Source of the DNA: Methylacidimicrobium fagopyrum
Lineage (GTDB): Bacteria; Verrucomicrobiota; Verrucomicrobiia; Limisphaerales; UBA11358
DNA: 39,186 nucleotides
Assembly (NCBI GenBank): GCA_026225255.1
Contig: JAMFSJ010000057.1
Span: 1-39,186 of the forward strand
Direction of reading: 5' to 3'
Part shown: piece after piece, positions 21,028 to 31,200 of the stretch
Layout of the letters: each line of letters begins with the position of its first letter
Position numbering within the stretch: the stretch's first letter is position 1
Notes under the pieces: model-generated
What the model saw: the letters and a program-made list of their open reading frames with translations, nothing else
What the model was told of the DNA's origin: nothing
Database searches by the model: none
Program-made: the position numbers and the translations under genes

Positions 21028-21900
21028 TCACACGGCTTCCACGTCCACGGAAACTTTCACGACGTGCTGGCCGCCGCCGGTTAAAATTCCCGCGACCGGG
21101 CTGACATCGCCAAAATCGCGACCGTAAGCGACGGTGATATGGTCGATGCCGGTCTGCACGTTGTTCGTCGGGTCAAAATCCACCCAGCCGGTGCCCGGAC
21201 AAAAAATCGAGAACCACGCGTGGCTGGCGTCCGCACCGACTAGCCGCGGCTTGCCTTCGGGCGGATGCGTGCGCAGATAGCCGCTCACGTAGCGCGCGGG
21301 CAATCCGAGCGAACGCAGAAACGCGATGCCGAGATGCGCGAAGTCCTGGCAGACGCCGCGCCGTTTTTGCAAAACCTCTTCGAGCGGCGTGGCGATGGTC
21401 GTGGCTTTCGGATCGTATTTAAAATCGGTGAAAATGCGGCGGGTCAAATCTTTCGCGCCCTCGATCAACGGCGTATCTTTGCCAAAACTTTCACGGGCGT
21501 AATCGGACAGTTCCAGCGACGCGCGGATCATGGGCGAATCAAAAATAAATTGATACGGCTCGACTACTTCCGGCGAAACCGGGTCGCGAAATAACTTGGC
21601 GGCTTCGTCCCACGCCGTGGGGTTTTCGTAAGCGGGCGGGTTTTTGAGATGAACGGCGACGCGGCTTTGCGTGAGGATCTCCAGATGGCTGTGAACTTTT
21701 TGCACGCTGAACAGACACAGCTTGTTGCCAAAATAATCCGTGCGGCCCCGCCGCAACGCAGGTTCGGGAAAAATCTTGAGCGAAAATTGTTCCTGCGTTT
21801 GCGTCGCGGTGGCGCGCGGTTCGAGGCGCGCCACGTGATGCGACACCGTGACGGGCGCGGTGTATTCGTAAATCGTGCGATGAATGATGTTGTAGTTCAT
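21028..21900 (-). CDS. Transglutaminase-like cysteine protease
   Basis: The N-terminal beta domain typical of bacterial transglutaminase-like proteins (YNIIHRTIYEYTAPVTVSHHVARLEPR) precedes a catalytic core. The triad is visible: RGVCQDFAHL (C184), ASHAWFSIF (H227) and WVDFDPTNN (D243). No signal peptide is seen, so it acts in the cytoplasm. The start ATG overlaps the stop of the upstream ATP-grasp gene (TGATG), a sign of translational coupling. In published genome-context work on amidoligases (Iyer, Aravind and colleagues), such transglutaminase genes accompany alpha-E and ATP-grasp proteins and are predicted to cleave peptides made by the ligase. The reaction itself is not known. Confidence 0.9.
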   Translation of the reverse strand: MNYNIIHRTIYEYTAPVTVSHHVARLEPRATATQTQEQFSLKIFPEPALRRGRTDYFGNKLCLFSVQKVHSHLEILTQSRVAVHLKNPPAYENPTAWDEAAKLFRDPVSPEVVEPYQFIFDSPMIRASLELSDYARESFGKDTPLIEGAKDLTRRIFTDFKYDPKATTIATPLEEVLQKRRGVCQDFAHLGIAFLRSLGLPARYVSGYLRTHPPEGKPRLVGADASHAWFSIFCPGTGWVDFDPTNNVQTGIDHITVAYGRDFGDVSPVAGILTGGGQHVVKVSVDVEAV

Positions 21901-24476
21901 CACGCGTTCTCCCGTCCGGTCCGGGAAATGGTTGAGTGCGCGAAATAGGCGGCGGCGATGGCGTCGGATATTTTTGGCAGGTCGGCCAGCGTCGCTTGGA
22001 TGACTTCGCCGACGAGGCTCGCATGCCAGTTATTTTTCAGTGAAGCCAGTTCGCGCGTGTCGGTTTTGATCAGACGATTGCGACATTCTTGCAAAATATT
22101 TTTTCCCGATTCCGGCAAGTCTGCGTCACGTTCGAGCGGCAGATGCGAAAAATGTTGGATGAGCTGTTCGATCTGAAACAACACCGAGCGCGGATTTTTA
22201 TCATCGAGCAACACGAGGTCGAACACGGCGGGAATGTGCGGCAGTAACGTGTAGCGCGAACGATACGTGATGGAACTATCCGCCACGTCGAGCACAGCTT
22301 CGAGCACGCTGGGATTATCGGCTTCGGGCGATTGCAACGTCGCGTCGAGCAACGTGCCGAGGTAGATCGCGCGTTCGAGCCGCAGACCCATATCGAGAAA
22401 ACGCCATGCCTGCGCCCGAGTCATGTTTTCACGGGCGAGACCGTGAAACGCGGCAAGGCCGAGCAACGTTTCGTTGAGCGTGACCACGGCATCGCCGACG
22501 AGCAGCACGGAGTTATTTGTGGGCAACGCGAGCCGGTCGTTAAGACTGCTGATGACGCGCCACATGTCGTTGGACGTGCGGTCGCGCACGAACATTGCGA
22601 GCCGCTGCAAATGATCCACGATCTCGCGCAGACTGCCGGCGTGCGCGGCATCAAAAATCGCCCCGAGCAATTCCGCCTCGAACGCTTCGGCATTGCGACA
22701 CAGGGCGGCGTGTTCCAAAACCTCGGACAACTGGCCTTGCGTCTGGAGCGTTTGCAACAGCGGCGCGAGCAATGCGAGGGCGCTGCCCGTGCGTTCGGGA
22801 TTGAAACGTAACAACGCGCTGCGCAGCAAACGCGCGGTCGCATCGGCGCGTTCGGAATAACGGCCCAGCCAGAAAAAATTATCCGCGAGGCGCGACGGCA
22901 GATTATTTCCCGTGCGCCGCAGTTCGACATTTTGCTGCGAACTTTGCAGTAAGGTGATTTCTTCGACCGGGGTTTCAGAAGTAACCCACGTATCTTTGCT
23001 GCTCCCGCCGCGTTGGAGCGACGTAAAATGTTGGCTGCTGTCCGGCGATACGCGTGTGAGTCCGCCGGGCATCACGCAAAAGCCGTCGCCATTCGCCACC
23101 AGATAAACGCGCAGCTCGACCGGTCGCGGCACGATCGCCCCTTTGTCCCACGAGGGCGCGGTGGAAAATTGCACCCGTTCCTGCGCGGCAAATAAATCAG
23201 GATCAAATTCAATCCGCCGTTTCAGTTCGTCGCGTTGCGCGTGGGAAAATAATTTTTCGACGTTCGCGTTGTAGGAAAATGCGCGGAACGCGGGCTTCAC
23301 GATCAATTTATCCAGATGTTCGAGCACGTGTTTTTGCGCGGATTTCTGTCCGCACCACCACGTCGCGACCGACGGCAATTTTAATTCTTCACCGAGCAGA
23401 TGACGGCAGAGTCCCGGCAAAAACGACAGGAACGCCGGGCTTTGCAACAGGCCGCTGCCGAGCGCATTGGCCACCGTCACGTTGCCCGCGCGGACGGCTT
23501 CGACGAGGCCGGGCACGCCGAGCATCGAGTCGTTGCGCAATTCCAGCGGGTCGCAAAAATCTTCGTCCACGCGCCGCAAAATCACATCCACGCGTTCCAA
23601 CCCGCTCAAGGTTTTTAGCCAGACGTGATTATCGCGCACCGTCAAATCCTGACCTTCGACGAGCATGTAACCGAGATAACGCGCCAGATACGATTGCTCG
23701 AAATAGGTTTCATTGTGCGGGCCGGGCGTGAGCATGACGACGCGCGTGTTTTCGGAGGGACGTGGCGCAAGTTGCGCGAGGGTGTTTTGCGCGGTGCGAA
23801 AAAATCCGGCGAGCCGCTGAACGTGGTTGTCGCGAAACGGCTCCGGCAAAAGGCGCGACGTGATTAAACGATTCGCCAACGCGTAGCCCGCGCCCGTGGG
23901 AATTTGCGTGCGATCGGAAACGACCCACCATTGACCATCGGGCGAACGCGCCAAATCAGCGGCGTAAAAATGTAGAAAATTTCCGTTCGGCTGACGGATG
24001 TTATGGCAGGGACGCAGAAAATCTGGTTGCGCAAAAACCAGCGCGGGGGACAGCCAGCGCGAACGGATCAAATCTTGGTTGCCGTAGCAGTCGGCGAGAA
24101 TTTTATTCAACAACGTCGCGCGCTGGATCAAACCGATTTCGAGTTTGCGCCACTCGTCGGGCGCGATGACGAGCGGGATCGGATCCATCTGCCACGGACG
24201 TTCCATGCCGCGCGGATCGCCGTAAACATTGTAGGTGATGCCTTGTTCGTGGATGAGGCGGCGGCAGGTTTCCGCGTGTTGCTCCATTTCCGCCGCGCTG
24301 AATTCTCCCAACGTGCCGAGCAGTTTGGCGTAATGCCCGCGCGGTGAACCGTCCGCCGCGAGCCATTCATCAAACAAGCCGCCCACCGGTTTGTAGCCGG
24401 ATAAAAGCCCCGCCGGCGCGACAGGTTTAAGGTCGCTGGCGGCGCTGGTCGCGGATTGTGATTGCGATTGGAACAT
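21900..24476 (-). CDS. Circularly permuted ATP-grasp / alpha-E fusion protein
   Basis: An 858-residue fusion. Residues about 25-510 form the circularly permuted ATP-grasp domain (DUF404/407 type), with YNVYGDPRGMERPWQMDPIP, FLHFYAADLARSPDGQWWVV, VVMLTPGPHNETYFEQSYLA, VDVILRRVDEDFCDPLEL and VTVANALGSGLLQSPAF. From about residue 526 an alpha-E (DUF403) domain begins with LPSRLADNFFWLGRYSERAD, all helical to the end. In many bacteria these are two genes; here they are one chain. ATP-grasp domains join a carboxylate to an amine at the cost of ATP, so this is a predicted peptide ligase. It is coupled to the transglutaminase gene after it. A region rich in SQSQ at the N-terminus has no homology. 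Confidence 0.93.
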   Translation of the reverse strand: MFQSQSQSATSAASDLKPVAPAGLLSGYKPVGGLFDEWLAADGSPRGHYAKLLGTLGEFSAAEMEQHAETCRRLIHEQGITYNVYGDPRGMERPWQMDPIPLVIAPDEWRKLEIGLIQRATLLNKILADCYGNQDLIRSRWLSPALVFAQPDFLRPCHNIRQPNGNFLHFYAADLARSPDGQWWVVSDRTQIPTGAGYALANRLITSRLLPEPFRDNHVQRLAGFFRTAQNTLAQLAPRPSENTRVVMLTPGPHNETYFEQSYLARYLGYMLVEGQDLTVRDNHVWLKTLSGLERVDVILRRVDEDFCDPLELRNDSMLGVPGLVEAVRAGNVTVANALGSGLLQSPAFLSFLPGLCRHLLGEELKLPSVATWWCGQKSAQKHVLEHLDKLIVKPAFRAFSYNANVEKLFSHAQRDELKRRIEFDPDLFAAQERVQFSTAPSWDKGAIVPRPVELRVYLVANGDGFCVMPGGLTRVSPDSSQHFTSLQRGGSSKDTWVTSETPVEEITLLQSSQQNVELRRTGNNLPSRLADNFFWLGRYSERADATARLLRSALLRFNPERTGSALALLAPLLQTLQTQGQLSEVLEHAALCRNAEAFEAELLGAIFDAAHAGSLREIVDHLQRLAMFVRDRTSNDMWRVISSLNDRLALPTNNSVLLVGDAVVTLNETLLGLAAFHGLARENMTRAQAWRFLDMGLRLERAIYLGTLLDATLQSPEADNPSVLEAVLDVADSSITYRSRYTLLPHIPAVFDLVLLDDKNPRSVLFQIEQLIQHFSHLPLERDADLPESGKNILQECRNRLIKTDTRELASLKNNWHASLVGEVIQATLADLPKISDAIAAAYFAHSTISRTGRENA

Positions 24477-24561
24477 TCGCTTTGGTTTCCCGGCTGATAG
24501 CTGTCTCGGAGGCTTTAATTAACCATAATGTTACCGGCAAGCCAAGCGTGCGGAATTTACC

Positions 24562-24634
24562 CGGAGCGCCGATCTCCTGATCGGCCAGTTGATAAAAATA
24601 TAATTATCGAGCCGATCAGGAGATCGGCGCTCCG
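24562..24634. repeat. REP-like inverted repeat, family B, copy 1
   Basis: Two perfect 24-base arms (24562-24585 and 24611-24634) flank a 25-base AT-rich spacer. Each arm is a hairpin, GCCGATC paired with GATCGGC around TCCT, preceded by CGGAGC. It lies 4 bases beyond the stop of the DUF2126 gene (24639). Confidence 0.9.
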
Positions 24635-24638
24635 CATT

Positions 24639-27600
24639 TTAAACATTTCGCAAATCCAGCGTGAAGGGGAAATCCGCATTCTCCACCGCGGCGGGAATTT
24701 TTACTTTTCCTTGCGTGTGGCCGTGGCGGAAAAAGCGCGACAGGCGACGGCTTTCGGCTTCGTAACTGTTGATCGGGAACGTGTCGTAGCCGCGGCCGCC
24801 GGGATGCGCGACGTGATAGGTGCAGCCGCCGAGCGAACGTTGATTCCAGGTGTCGTAAAGATCGAAGTGCAGCGGCGCGTGCGATTTGATCGTGGGTTGC
24901 AGACACGTCGGCGGTTGCCAGGCGCGATAACGCACGCCCGCGACGCCTTCGCCATTCGTGCCGGTTGGATGGAGCGGCACGCGATGGCCGTTGACGTTGA
25001 CGGCGAAGCGGTCGCCCGCAAGGCCGCGCGCCTTGATTTGCAGACGTTCCACCGAGCTGTCCACATAACGCACCGTGCCGCCGCCGCCGGGTTCTTCGCC
25101 GAGGACGTGCCACGGTTCGAGCGCGGTGCGGAGTTCCAGTTGGACGTCGCGTTGCTCCAGATCGCCGATGCGCGGGAAACGAAATTCAAAATGCGGCGCG
25201 AACCATTCGGCCTCGAACGGATAACCGGAGTCGCGCAAGTCGCGGATGACATCTTTCAAATCGGTTTCGCAAAAATGCGGCAACATCCAGCGGTCGTGAA
25301 TGTCTGTGCCCCAGCGAACCAAATTGTTTTGGTAAGGTTCGTTCCAGAATTTGGCAACGAGACCGCGCAGCAACAAATGTTGCGCGAGACTCATGCGCGC
25401 GTCCGGCGGCATTTCAAACGCGCGCATTTCCACGAGGCCGAGCCGACCGGTGCTGCTTTCGGGCGCGAATAATTTGTCGATCGAAAATTCGGCGCGATGC
25501 GTGTTGCCGCTGGAATCAATCAACAAATTGCGGAACAAACGATCCACGAGCCAGGGTGGCGTCTGACCATGCTGACCGAGTTGCCGATCCATTTCCTTGA
25601 ACGCGACATCCAGTTCGTAAAGGGAATCGTTGCGCGCTTCATCAATGCGCGGCGCCTGCGACGTTGGACCGATGAACAGGCCGCTGAACAACCAACTCAG
25701 TGACGGATGATTCTGCCAATACGTGAGCAGCGAACGCAGCAGATCGGGCCGGCGCAACACGGGTGAATCCGACGGCGTTTCACCGCCGATGATGATGTGA
25801 TTGCCGCCGCCGGTGCCGGTGTGGCGACCGTCGAGCATGAATTTTTCCGTGCCGAGCCGCAGCTGGCGCGCTTCCTCGTAAAGCACGGTCGTGCGTTCGA
25901 CCAGTTCATCCCACGACTTGCTCGGGTGCATGTTGACTTCGATCACGCCGGGATCGGGCGTCACGGCGAGCTTGTTGAGGCGCGGATCTTTGGGCGGCGT
26001 TTCGCCTTCGATGACCACGGGCAAACCAGTCGCGGCAGCGGTCGTTTCGATGCCGGCGATGAGGTCGAAATAATCTTCCGCCTTTTCCACCGGCGGCATG
26101 AAAATATGCAGGCGGCCATCGCGCGGCTCGACGCAGAGCGCGGTGCGGATGATCCACGGCGCGCTTTCGCCAGGCGCGGGTTTGCGATTGGGATCGTCCA
26201 AAATTTGCGCGCGTTGGCCCGGACCGTAACCGGCGGCGGACGGGGCGTTGCGACCGGACACGACTTGTTGCCGATACGGAAAGTCTTTCGGCAACGGCGG
26301 CAGATTGGGTTGCGACGGATCTTGCGGGCGCAGCCAGGGAAAATCTTTTTCCGCCACCCACGGAATCGAATCCAACGGCAGGCGCAGGCCCATCGTGGAA
26401 TCACCGGGAATCAACCAGAGCGTATCGTCATCGCGCAAAAACCATTGGCCAGAAATCCAGCCGTGTTGCTGGCCGAACGACGTGCGCTTCAGCGGCAACG
26501 CGTAACCAACCACTTCGCTGAGGCCGCGTTGAAAAATCCGCGCGATGCGTTCGCGTTCCTGCTTGTCCTTGAGATTGGATTTTTCCGGCGTGATGTTGGA
26601 CGGAAAACGACGTTCTTTCCACGTGTAATAAAACGCGTCTTCGTAAGCGGGAATTAAATGTTTCGGATCCGCGCCAATCGTTTGGGCGAGGCGCGTCGCG
26701 AGCTCTTTCGCTTCCTTCGGTCCGTGACCGTAATTTTTGGATTCGTCGGCGATGAGCGAATCATCTTTCCATACGGGCACACCGTCTTTGCGCCAATACG
26801 CGGCGAGCGCGTAACGCGGCAACGGTTCGCCGGGATACCATTTGCCTTGGCCATAATGCAGCAGCGCGCCGGGGGCAAATTTGTGGCGCAACCGCTTGAT
26901 GAGTTCGCCCGAGAGCTCGCGCTTCTTCTGCGACATCGCGGTGAAATTCCATTCTGCGCCGTCCGGATCATCCACGGAAACAAACGTCGGTTCGCCACCC
27001 ATCGTGAGGCGCACGTCGCCCTTTTTTAGATCGGAATCAATCGCGTGGCCGAGCACTTCGATGCGCTGCCATTGTTCCTCGGTGTAAGGCTTGGTGACGC
27101 GCGGCGATTCGTAAACGCGCGTGACGGTCATGTCGAAGGCGAATTCAGTTTCGCATTCATCCACGCCGCCGGAGATCGGTGCCGCGCTTGAAGGATCGGG
27201 CGTGCAAGCCAGCGGAATGTGACCTTCGCCCGCGAACAAACCAGAGGTCGGATCGAGTCCAATCCAGCCGCCGCCGGGCAGATAGACTTCCGTCCACGCG
27301 TGGAGATCCGTGAAATCTTTTTCTGCACCGCTCGGACCGTCGAGCGATTTCACATCAGGCTTGAGCTGGATCAAATAACCGCTGACGAACCGCGCGGCGA
27401 GACCGCAATGACGGAGTAACTGGCACAGCAGCCACGCGGAATCGCGACATGAACCGCTGACTTTTTCCAGCGTTTCTTCGGGCGTCTGCACGCCGGGTTC
27501 GAGGCGGACGAGATATTTGATGTCCGACCACAAACGCTGGTTAATGGCGACGAGAAAATCGTTCGTGCGCACCTTTTCGGCTTCGGGCATTTCGAGCCGT

Positions 27601-28046
27601 TCTTTTTTGGTGCGACGTTTGACTTCGCCGAGCAGATCTTTGCGGAGGAGCGTAAGATATTTCGAGAACGCCGGCGTGAGCCAGCATTTGCGTTGGAACG
27701 GCGCAAGTTCGTTGTCGAGCGCGGGATCGTAGGCGAAGGGGAATTTTTCCGCCGAGGGATCGAGGAAAAAATCGAACGGATTCAAGACGGACATTTCCGC
27801 CACCAAATCCACTTCGACGCAGAATTCGCGCGTGGGTTGTTCGAAAACGAGGCGCGCGGAATAATTCGCCTGCGGATCCTGCATCCAGTTGATGAAATGT
27901 TTTTCCGGCGTGATCTTGAGCGAATAACTCAGGATGCGCGTGCGCGAATGTGGCGCGGGGCGCAACCGCACGACCTGCGGACCGAGATTGACGAGCCGGT
28001 CGTATTGGTAATGCGTCTTGTGATGCAGGGCGACGTGAATGGACAT
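24639..28046 (-). CDS. Transglutaminase / putative amidoligase (DUF2126) fusion protein
   Basis: An 1135-residue protein. Residues 1-80 are the transglutaminase-associated N-terminal domain (MSIHVALHHKTHYQYDRLV). A transglutaminase core follows with GSCRDSAWLL (C200), DLHAWTEVY (H249) and GLDPTSGL (D265). From about residue 330 the DUF2126 domain begins: RLTMGGEPTFVSVDDPDGAE, HYGQGKWYPGEPLPRYAL, DSTMGLRLPLDSIPWV, and a glycine-rich HTGTGGGNHIIIGG at about 741-755. Pfam describes DUF2126 as a putative amidoligase. The start at 28046 gives the family N-terminus; the frame runs back to 28091 through a 7-base tandem repeat. It lies upstream of the ATP-grasp/alpha-E gene on the same strand and belongs to that predicted peptide-ligase system. 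Confidence 0.93.
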   Translation of the reverse strand: MSIHVALHHKTHYQYDRLVNLGPQVVRLRPAPHSRTRILSYSLKITPEKHFINWMQDPQANYSARLVFEQPTREFCVEVDLVAEMSVLNPFDFFLDPSAEKFPFAYDPALDNELAPFQRKCWLTPAFSKYLTLLRKDLLGEVKRRTKKERLEMPEAEKVRTNDFLVAINQRLWSDIKYLVRLEPGVQTPEETLEKVSGSCRDSAWLLCQLLRHCGLAARFVSGYLIQLKPDVKSLDGPSGAEKDFTDLHAWTEVYLPGGGWIGLDPTSGLFAGEGHIPLACTPDPSSAAPISGGVDECETEFAFDMTVTRVYESPRVTKPYTEEQWQRIEVLGHAIDSDLKKGDVRLTMGGEPTFVSVDDPDGAEWNFTAMSQKKRELSGELIKRLRHKFAPGALLHYGQGKWYPGEPLPRYALAAYWRKDGVPVWKDDSLIADESKNYGHGPKEAKELATRLAQTIGADPKHLIPAYEDAFYYTWKERRFPSNITPEKSNLKDKQERERIARIFQRGLSEVVGYALPLKRTSFGQQHGWISGQWFLRDDDTLWLIPGDSTMGLRLPLDSIPWVAEKDFPWLRPQDPSQPNLPPLPKDFPYRQQVVSGRNAPSAAGYGPGQRAQILDDPNRKPAPGESAPWIIRTALCVEPRDGRLHIFMPPVEKAEDYFDLIAGIETTAAATGLPVVIEGETPPKDPRLNKLAVTPDPGVIEVNMHPSKSWDELVERTTVLYEEARQLRLGTEKFMLDGRHTGTGGGNHIIIGGETPSDSPVLRRPDLLRSLLTYWQNHPSLSWLFSGLFIGPTSQAPRIDEARNDSLYELDVAFKEMDRQLGQHGQTPPWLVDRLFRNLLIDSSGNTHRAEFSIDKLFAPESSTGRLGLVEMRAFEMPPDARMSLAQHLLLRGLVAKFWNEPYQNNLVRWGTDIHDRWMLPHFCETDLKDVIRDLRDSGYPFEAEWFAPHFEFRFPRIGDLEQRDVQLELRTALEPWHVLGEEPGGGGTVRYVDSSVERLQIKARGLAGDRFAVNVNGHRVPLHPTGTNGEGVAGVRYRAWQPPTCLQPTIKSHAPLHFDLYDTWNQRSLGGCTYHVAHPGGRGYDTFPINSYEAESRRLSRFFRHGHTQGKVKIPAAVENADFPFTLDLRNV

Positions 28047-28054
28047 ATTTTTAA

Positions 28055-28082
28055 TTGCCGATTGCCGATTTACGATTGCCGA
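28055..28082. repeat. 7-base tandem repeat (TTGCCGA), second locus
   Basis: Four units, three TTGCCGA and one TTTACGA, immediately upstream of the DUF2126 gene start. This is the same unit as at 5591-5618. It occupies the place where a ribosome binding site would be expected, and no Shine-Dalgarno match is seen there. Confidence 0.8.
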
Positions 28083-28161
28083 TTTTTCCAAATCAAACTG
28101 GTTCGCGGGCGTTTTGCCGACGTGAATGTTTTCCCCCCTCCTGTCCTAAATCTTCTCCGCC

Positions 28162-28229
28162 CGGAGCGCCGATCTCCTGATCGGCGCGGTGTAAAACAGA
28201 AACCTGCCGATCAGGAGATCGGCGCTCCG
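28162..28229. repeat. REP-like inverted repeat, family B, copy 2
   Basis: The arms 28162-28185 and 28206-28229 are identical in sequence to those of copy 1 at 24562-24634; the spacer is different and shorter (20 bases). The two copies bracket the DUF2126 gene. Confidence 0.9.
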
Positions 28230-28237
28230 GCCCAAGG

Positions 28238-28260
28238 GCTGTCGACTTGTCGTCGACAGC
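28238..28260. repeat. 9-base-stem hairpin after the PEPCK-like gene
   Basis: GCTGTCGAC and GTCGACAGC pair perfectly around TTGTC. It lies 5 bases past the stop of the 1142-residue gene (minus strand), next to family B copy 2. It lacks a T-run, so it is more like a REP unit than a classic terminator, but it could still protect a 3' end. Confidence 0.65.
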
Positions 28261-28265
28261 GCGCT

Positions 28266-31200
28266 TTACAAATAATTTCCCACCGGCTCGGCGCCGAGCG
28301 TGCCGGACAAACTTTTCAGATAATCCGCAGCTTCCACGCGTTCCAGATTTTTCCGCGCGCGCGCGAGGCGTTCGCCAATCTTCAAGTTTTCCGCGATGTC
28401 TTCATGGCTCCGCTTGTGGAGAAACGCGTTGAGATATTCTACGTGCCGTTTCCACAATTGACGATCCACCGACTGTTTCGCCTTGAGCCGCGCCGCATAC
28501 CAGTCGCTCGCCAGCAGCGTTTCGCGCGTGAACAAATTACGGAATTCCGGCGCGTCGAGGCCTTTGCCTTCCCACGTGTCGTGCAACATGATGTGCAACA
28601 ACGCGTGCAGCGGCGGGCACGCTTGCTTGATGCTTTCGTCGTCGAAATACATTTTCGCGACCCGCTTTTGCGTGGCGATGATGTTGTCCATGCCGTCCAC
28701 GAACAAATCCATTTCCTGCAATTCCGGCTTGAGCATATCCGGCGTGAACACCGCGTGCGGATGATTGAAGACGCGACCAAAAAATGCGTGGATGAAACGC
28801 ACGTTGATGCGATAACCGAGCCGGCTGGCGAGAATTTTTTTACCGCCGTGTTCGAAATCTTCCAGCTTGTCCAAGTAATGTTGCTCGATGAGAAATTTCG
28901 GATCGCGTTCTTCCGGTTGCATCCGGCAAAACACTTCCGGCACGATCAAACTCACGTCGTGATCCACGCGCACTTTCGGGCCGACATAACCGGCGGCGGT
29001 GATGAAGCCGTTGTGGCCGGTGAGAATGAATGACACGAGCGCGTTGTTCAAATCAATGATCGGCGGCAACGCATTGAACGGACCTTTCGTCAGCGCGCCT
29101 TCGGAACCGGCGCCCGTGGTGGACGGCGATTTCCCGGTCATGCTGCAAATGAATTCCATGAACAACTCCGGTAGTTCCATGTAATGGATCGGGTTGTAAC
29201 ATGCGAGCGAACGGATGCCGGTTTCCGGCGGATTATTGCGGCGACCGGGCAGAACGGCGTCCACCGGCGTCGGCACTACGCCGTGTGCGGGCATGCGGCG
29301 ACGCAAACGTGCGCCGACTTCCGCGACGTAAGTTTCCACCGGCCGCATCAAGTCGGGACGCTTCTGGAGGTAGCGCGGATTTTTCGTTGGTTTGCCGTCC
29401 ACCATGCGCGGGTGCGCGGACGAGATCAGGTAATCCGGCTTGCCCACGAGGGCGAATTCACGGATCAACGTGCGCATCGGCTTGGTGAATTCGTGAAAAT
29501 GCATCGCATCCTCGACCAAATCTTGCCCATCTTTTTGCGTGAGCGGTTCGTAGTTGGAAAAGAAATTATCGCGACGCGCAAAATCCGATTCCGTCTGTTT
29601 ATCATAACCGCGATGGATCGCATCGTCGGGACGTTGGAATAAACGTTGTTCGCAATTCTGGATGAATTTCAGCGTCTTGCCTTTATCCATGCCGGAAAGG
29701 TGTTCCACGTTCGCGGCGGGCACGAGCGTCGAGGCGGTGATGTCATCTTCCAACTGCACTTTGACGGCGGGATGAAAATCTTTGCGCAAACCAAACGTGC
29801 GCCACGCGCCGTCTTTGTCGAAGCCCACGCGCAGCCGCGTCGTGACGAGCACGCGATTATCGCACTTCAATTCATTGCCGGAAATGCCGTTGATGATGTC
29901 CACGCTGAAATGCGAACGCCAATCGTCGCCCCATTCCGGCTTATAATAACGCTTCACGACGAAGACGAGTTCTTTGACGTATTGCGGCACCGTTTCGACC
30001 CACGCATTGTATTCCGCCGAAAATTCGCGGGCGTCGGGCGTGAGTAATTTGATGACGGAACCCAGCGAACGTTCGGGCGATAAAACCGCGCGCGAATCTT
30101 TCTTCGCCTTGCCCAGATAACGATCCGCGTAATCGCGATGGATCAATTCCTCGACGAGCGCAAAATCGCGTTTCATGTCCGCCACGAACACGGGTCCGGT
30201 CAGAATCGCGTCGGTGATCGGTTTGGAAATTTCCGATTTGCCGCCGCCGGAAACCGTGCAGGGTTTGTGACAGACGAGACCCTCCGCCGCCGTGCCGACG
30301 AGCCGCCACGCGCGATTTGCGCCCGGCGGTTTTTCCATGCGCACTTTGTAGCCGGACGGACGGATGTAAGTTTTTTCCGGTGACAATTTGATTTCACGCT
30401 CGCCGGTTTCGTTCTTCCACGAAACCGTTTGCGCCTTCAGATCAAAATGCGCGTCGTGCGGCACGTAAAGCACTTCGGAATATTTTCTATCAATGCCATA
30501 GCCTTCCGCCTGCACGGCCATCAGGTCGCCGTAAAGTTTGACGACTTCCTCAAACGTGTGGCCGAGGCGGCGGACATGCGCGTCGCCTTTAAATTCTTCG
30601 CCTAAATCGTAACCCGGAAAAACCAGCGCGCCGCCCGCGTGTTCTTCTTCGGCGTTGCCAAAAAGATTCGCCGCGTAACTGATCTGCGTCTTGACCTCTT
30701 TTTTGCAATAGCCGTAATAATTATCCGCGATCAACGTGACGATGACGCCCGATTCGTCGCGACAGGTGAGCTTGAACGCTCCGCCGTTATTGTAGATTTC
30801 ACTTTCTTCCTTCCAGCACATGCCATCGCGACGTTGCCGCTCCGTCGCTTGATCCCAATGCGGGAGGCCGACGGCTTTCTTCGTCGCGCTGACCAAGTGC
30901 GGCGCGAGAATCACGCAACCCGTGTGGCCGCTCCAATGTTCCGTATCGAGCGCCGAATCATTTTCCGGCAGCAACGGATCGCCGCCGTTGCCGAAAATGC
31001 TTTCGACGAAATCCAAATTGCTGACCAAATTTCCTGGCACAAAAAAGCGGACTTCCATCGTTTTCTCCGCCGTCAAACCGGGCACCGACGGGCACACGAG
31101 CGGACGCAACAGCAACGAGACAAAGCAATCCGCCGGTTGCGGTTGCGTGGCCGTGAACGGCAAACGCATGAGGTCACGCGGCGGATTCAGCGCGAGCGCG

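Noticed and set aside
27693..29033. 446-codon plus-strand frame across the DUF2126 gene start and the PEPCK-like gene end
   Set aside because: It crosses the palindromes and is antisense to two strongly supported genes; no domain is visible.
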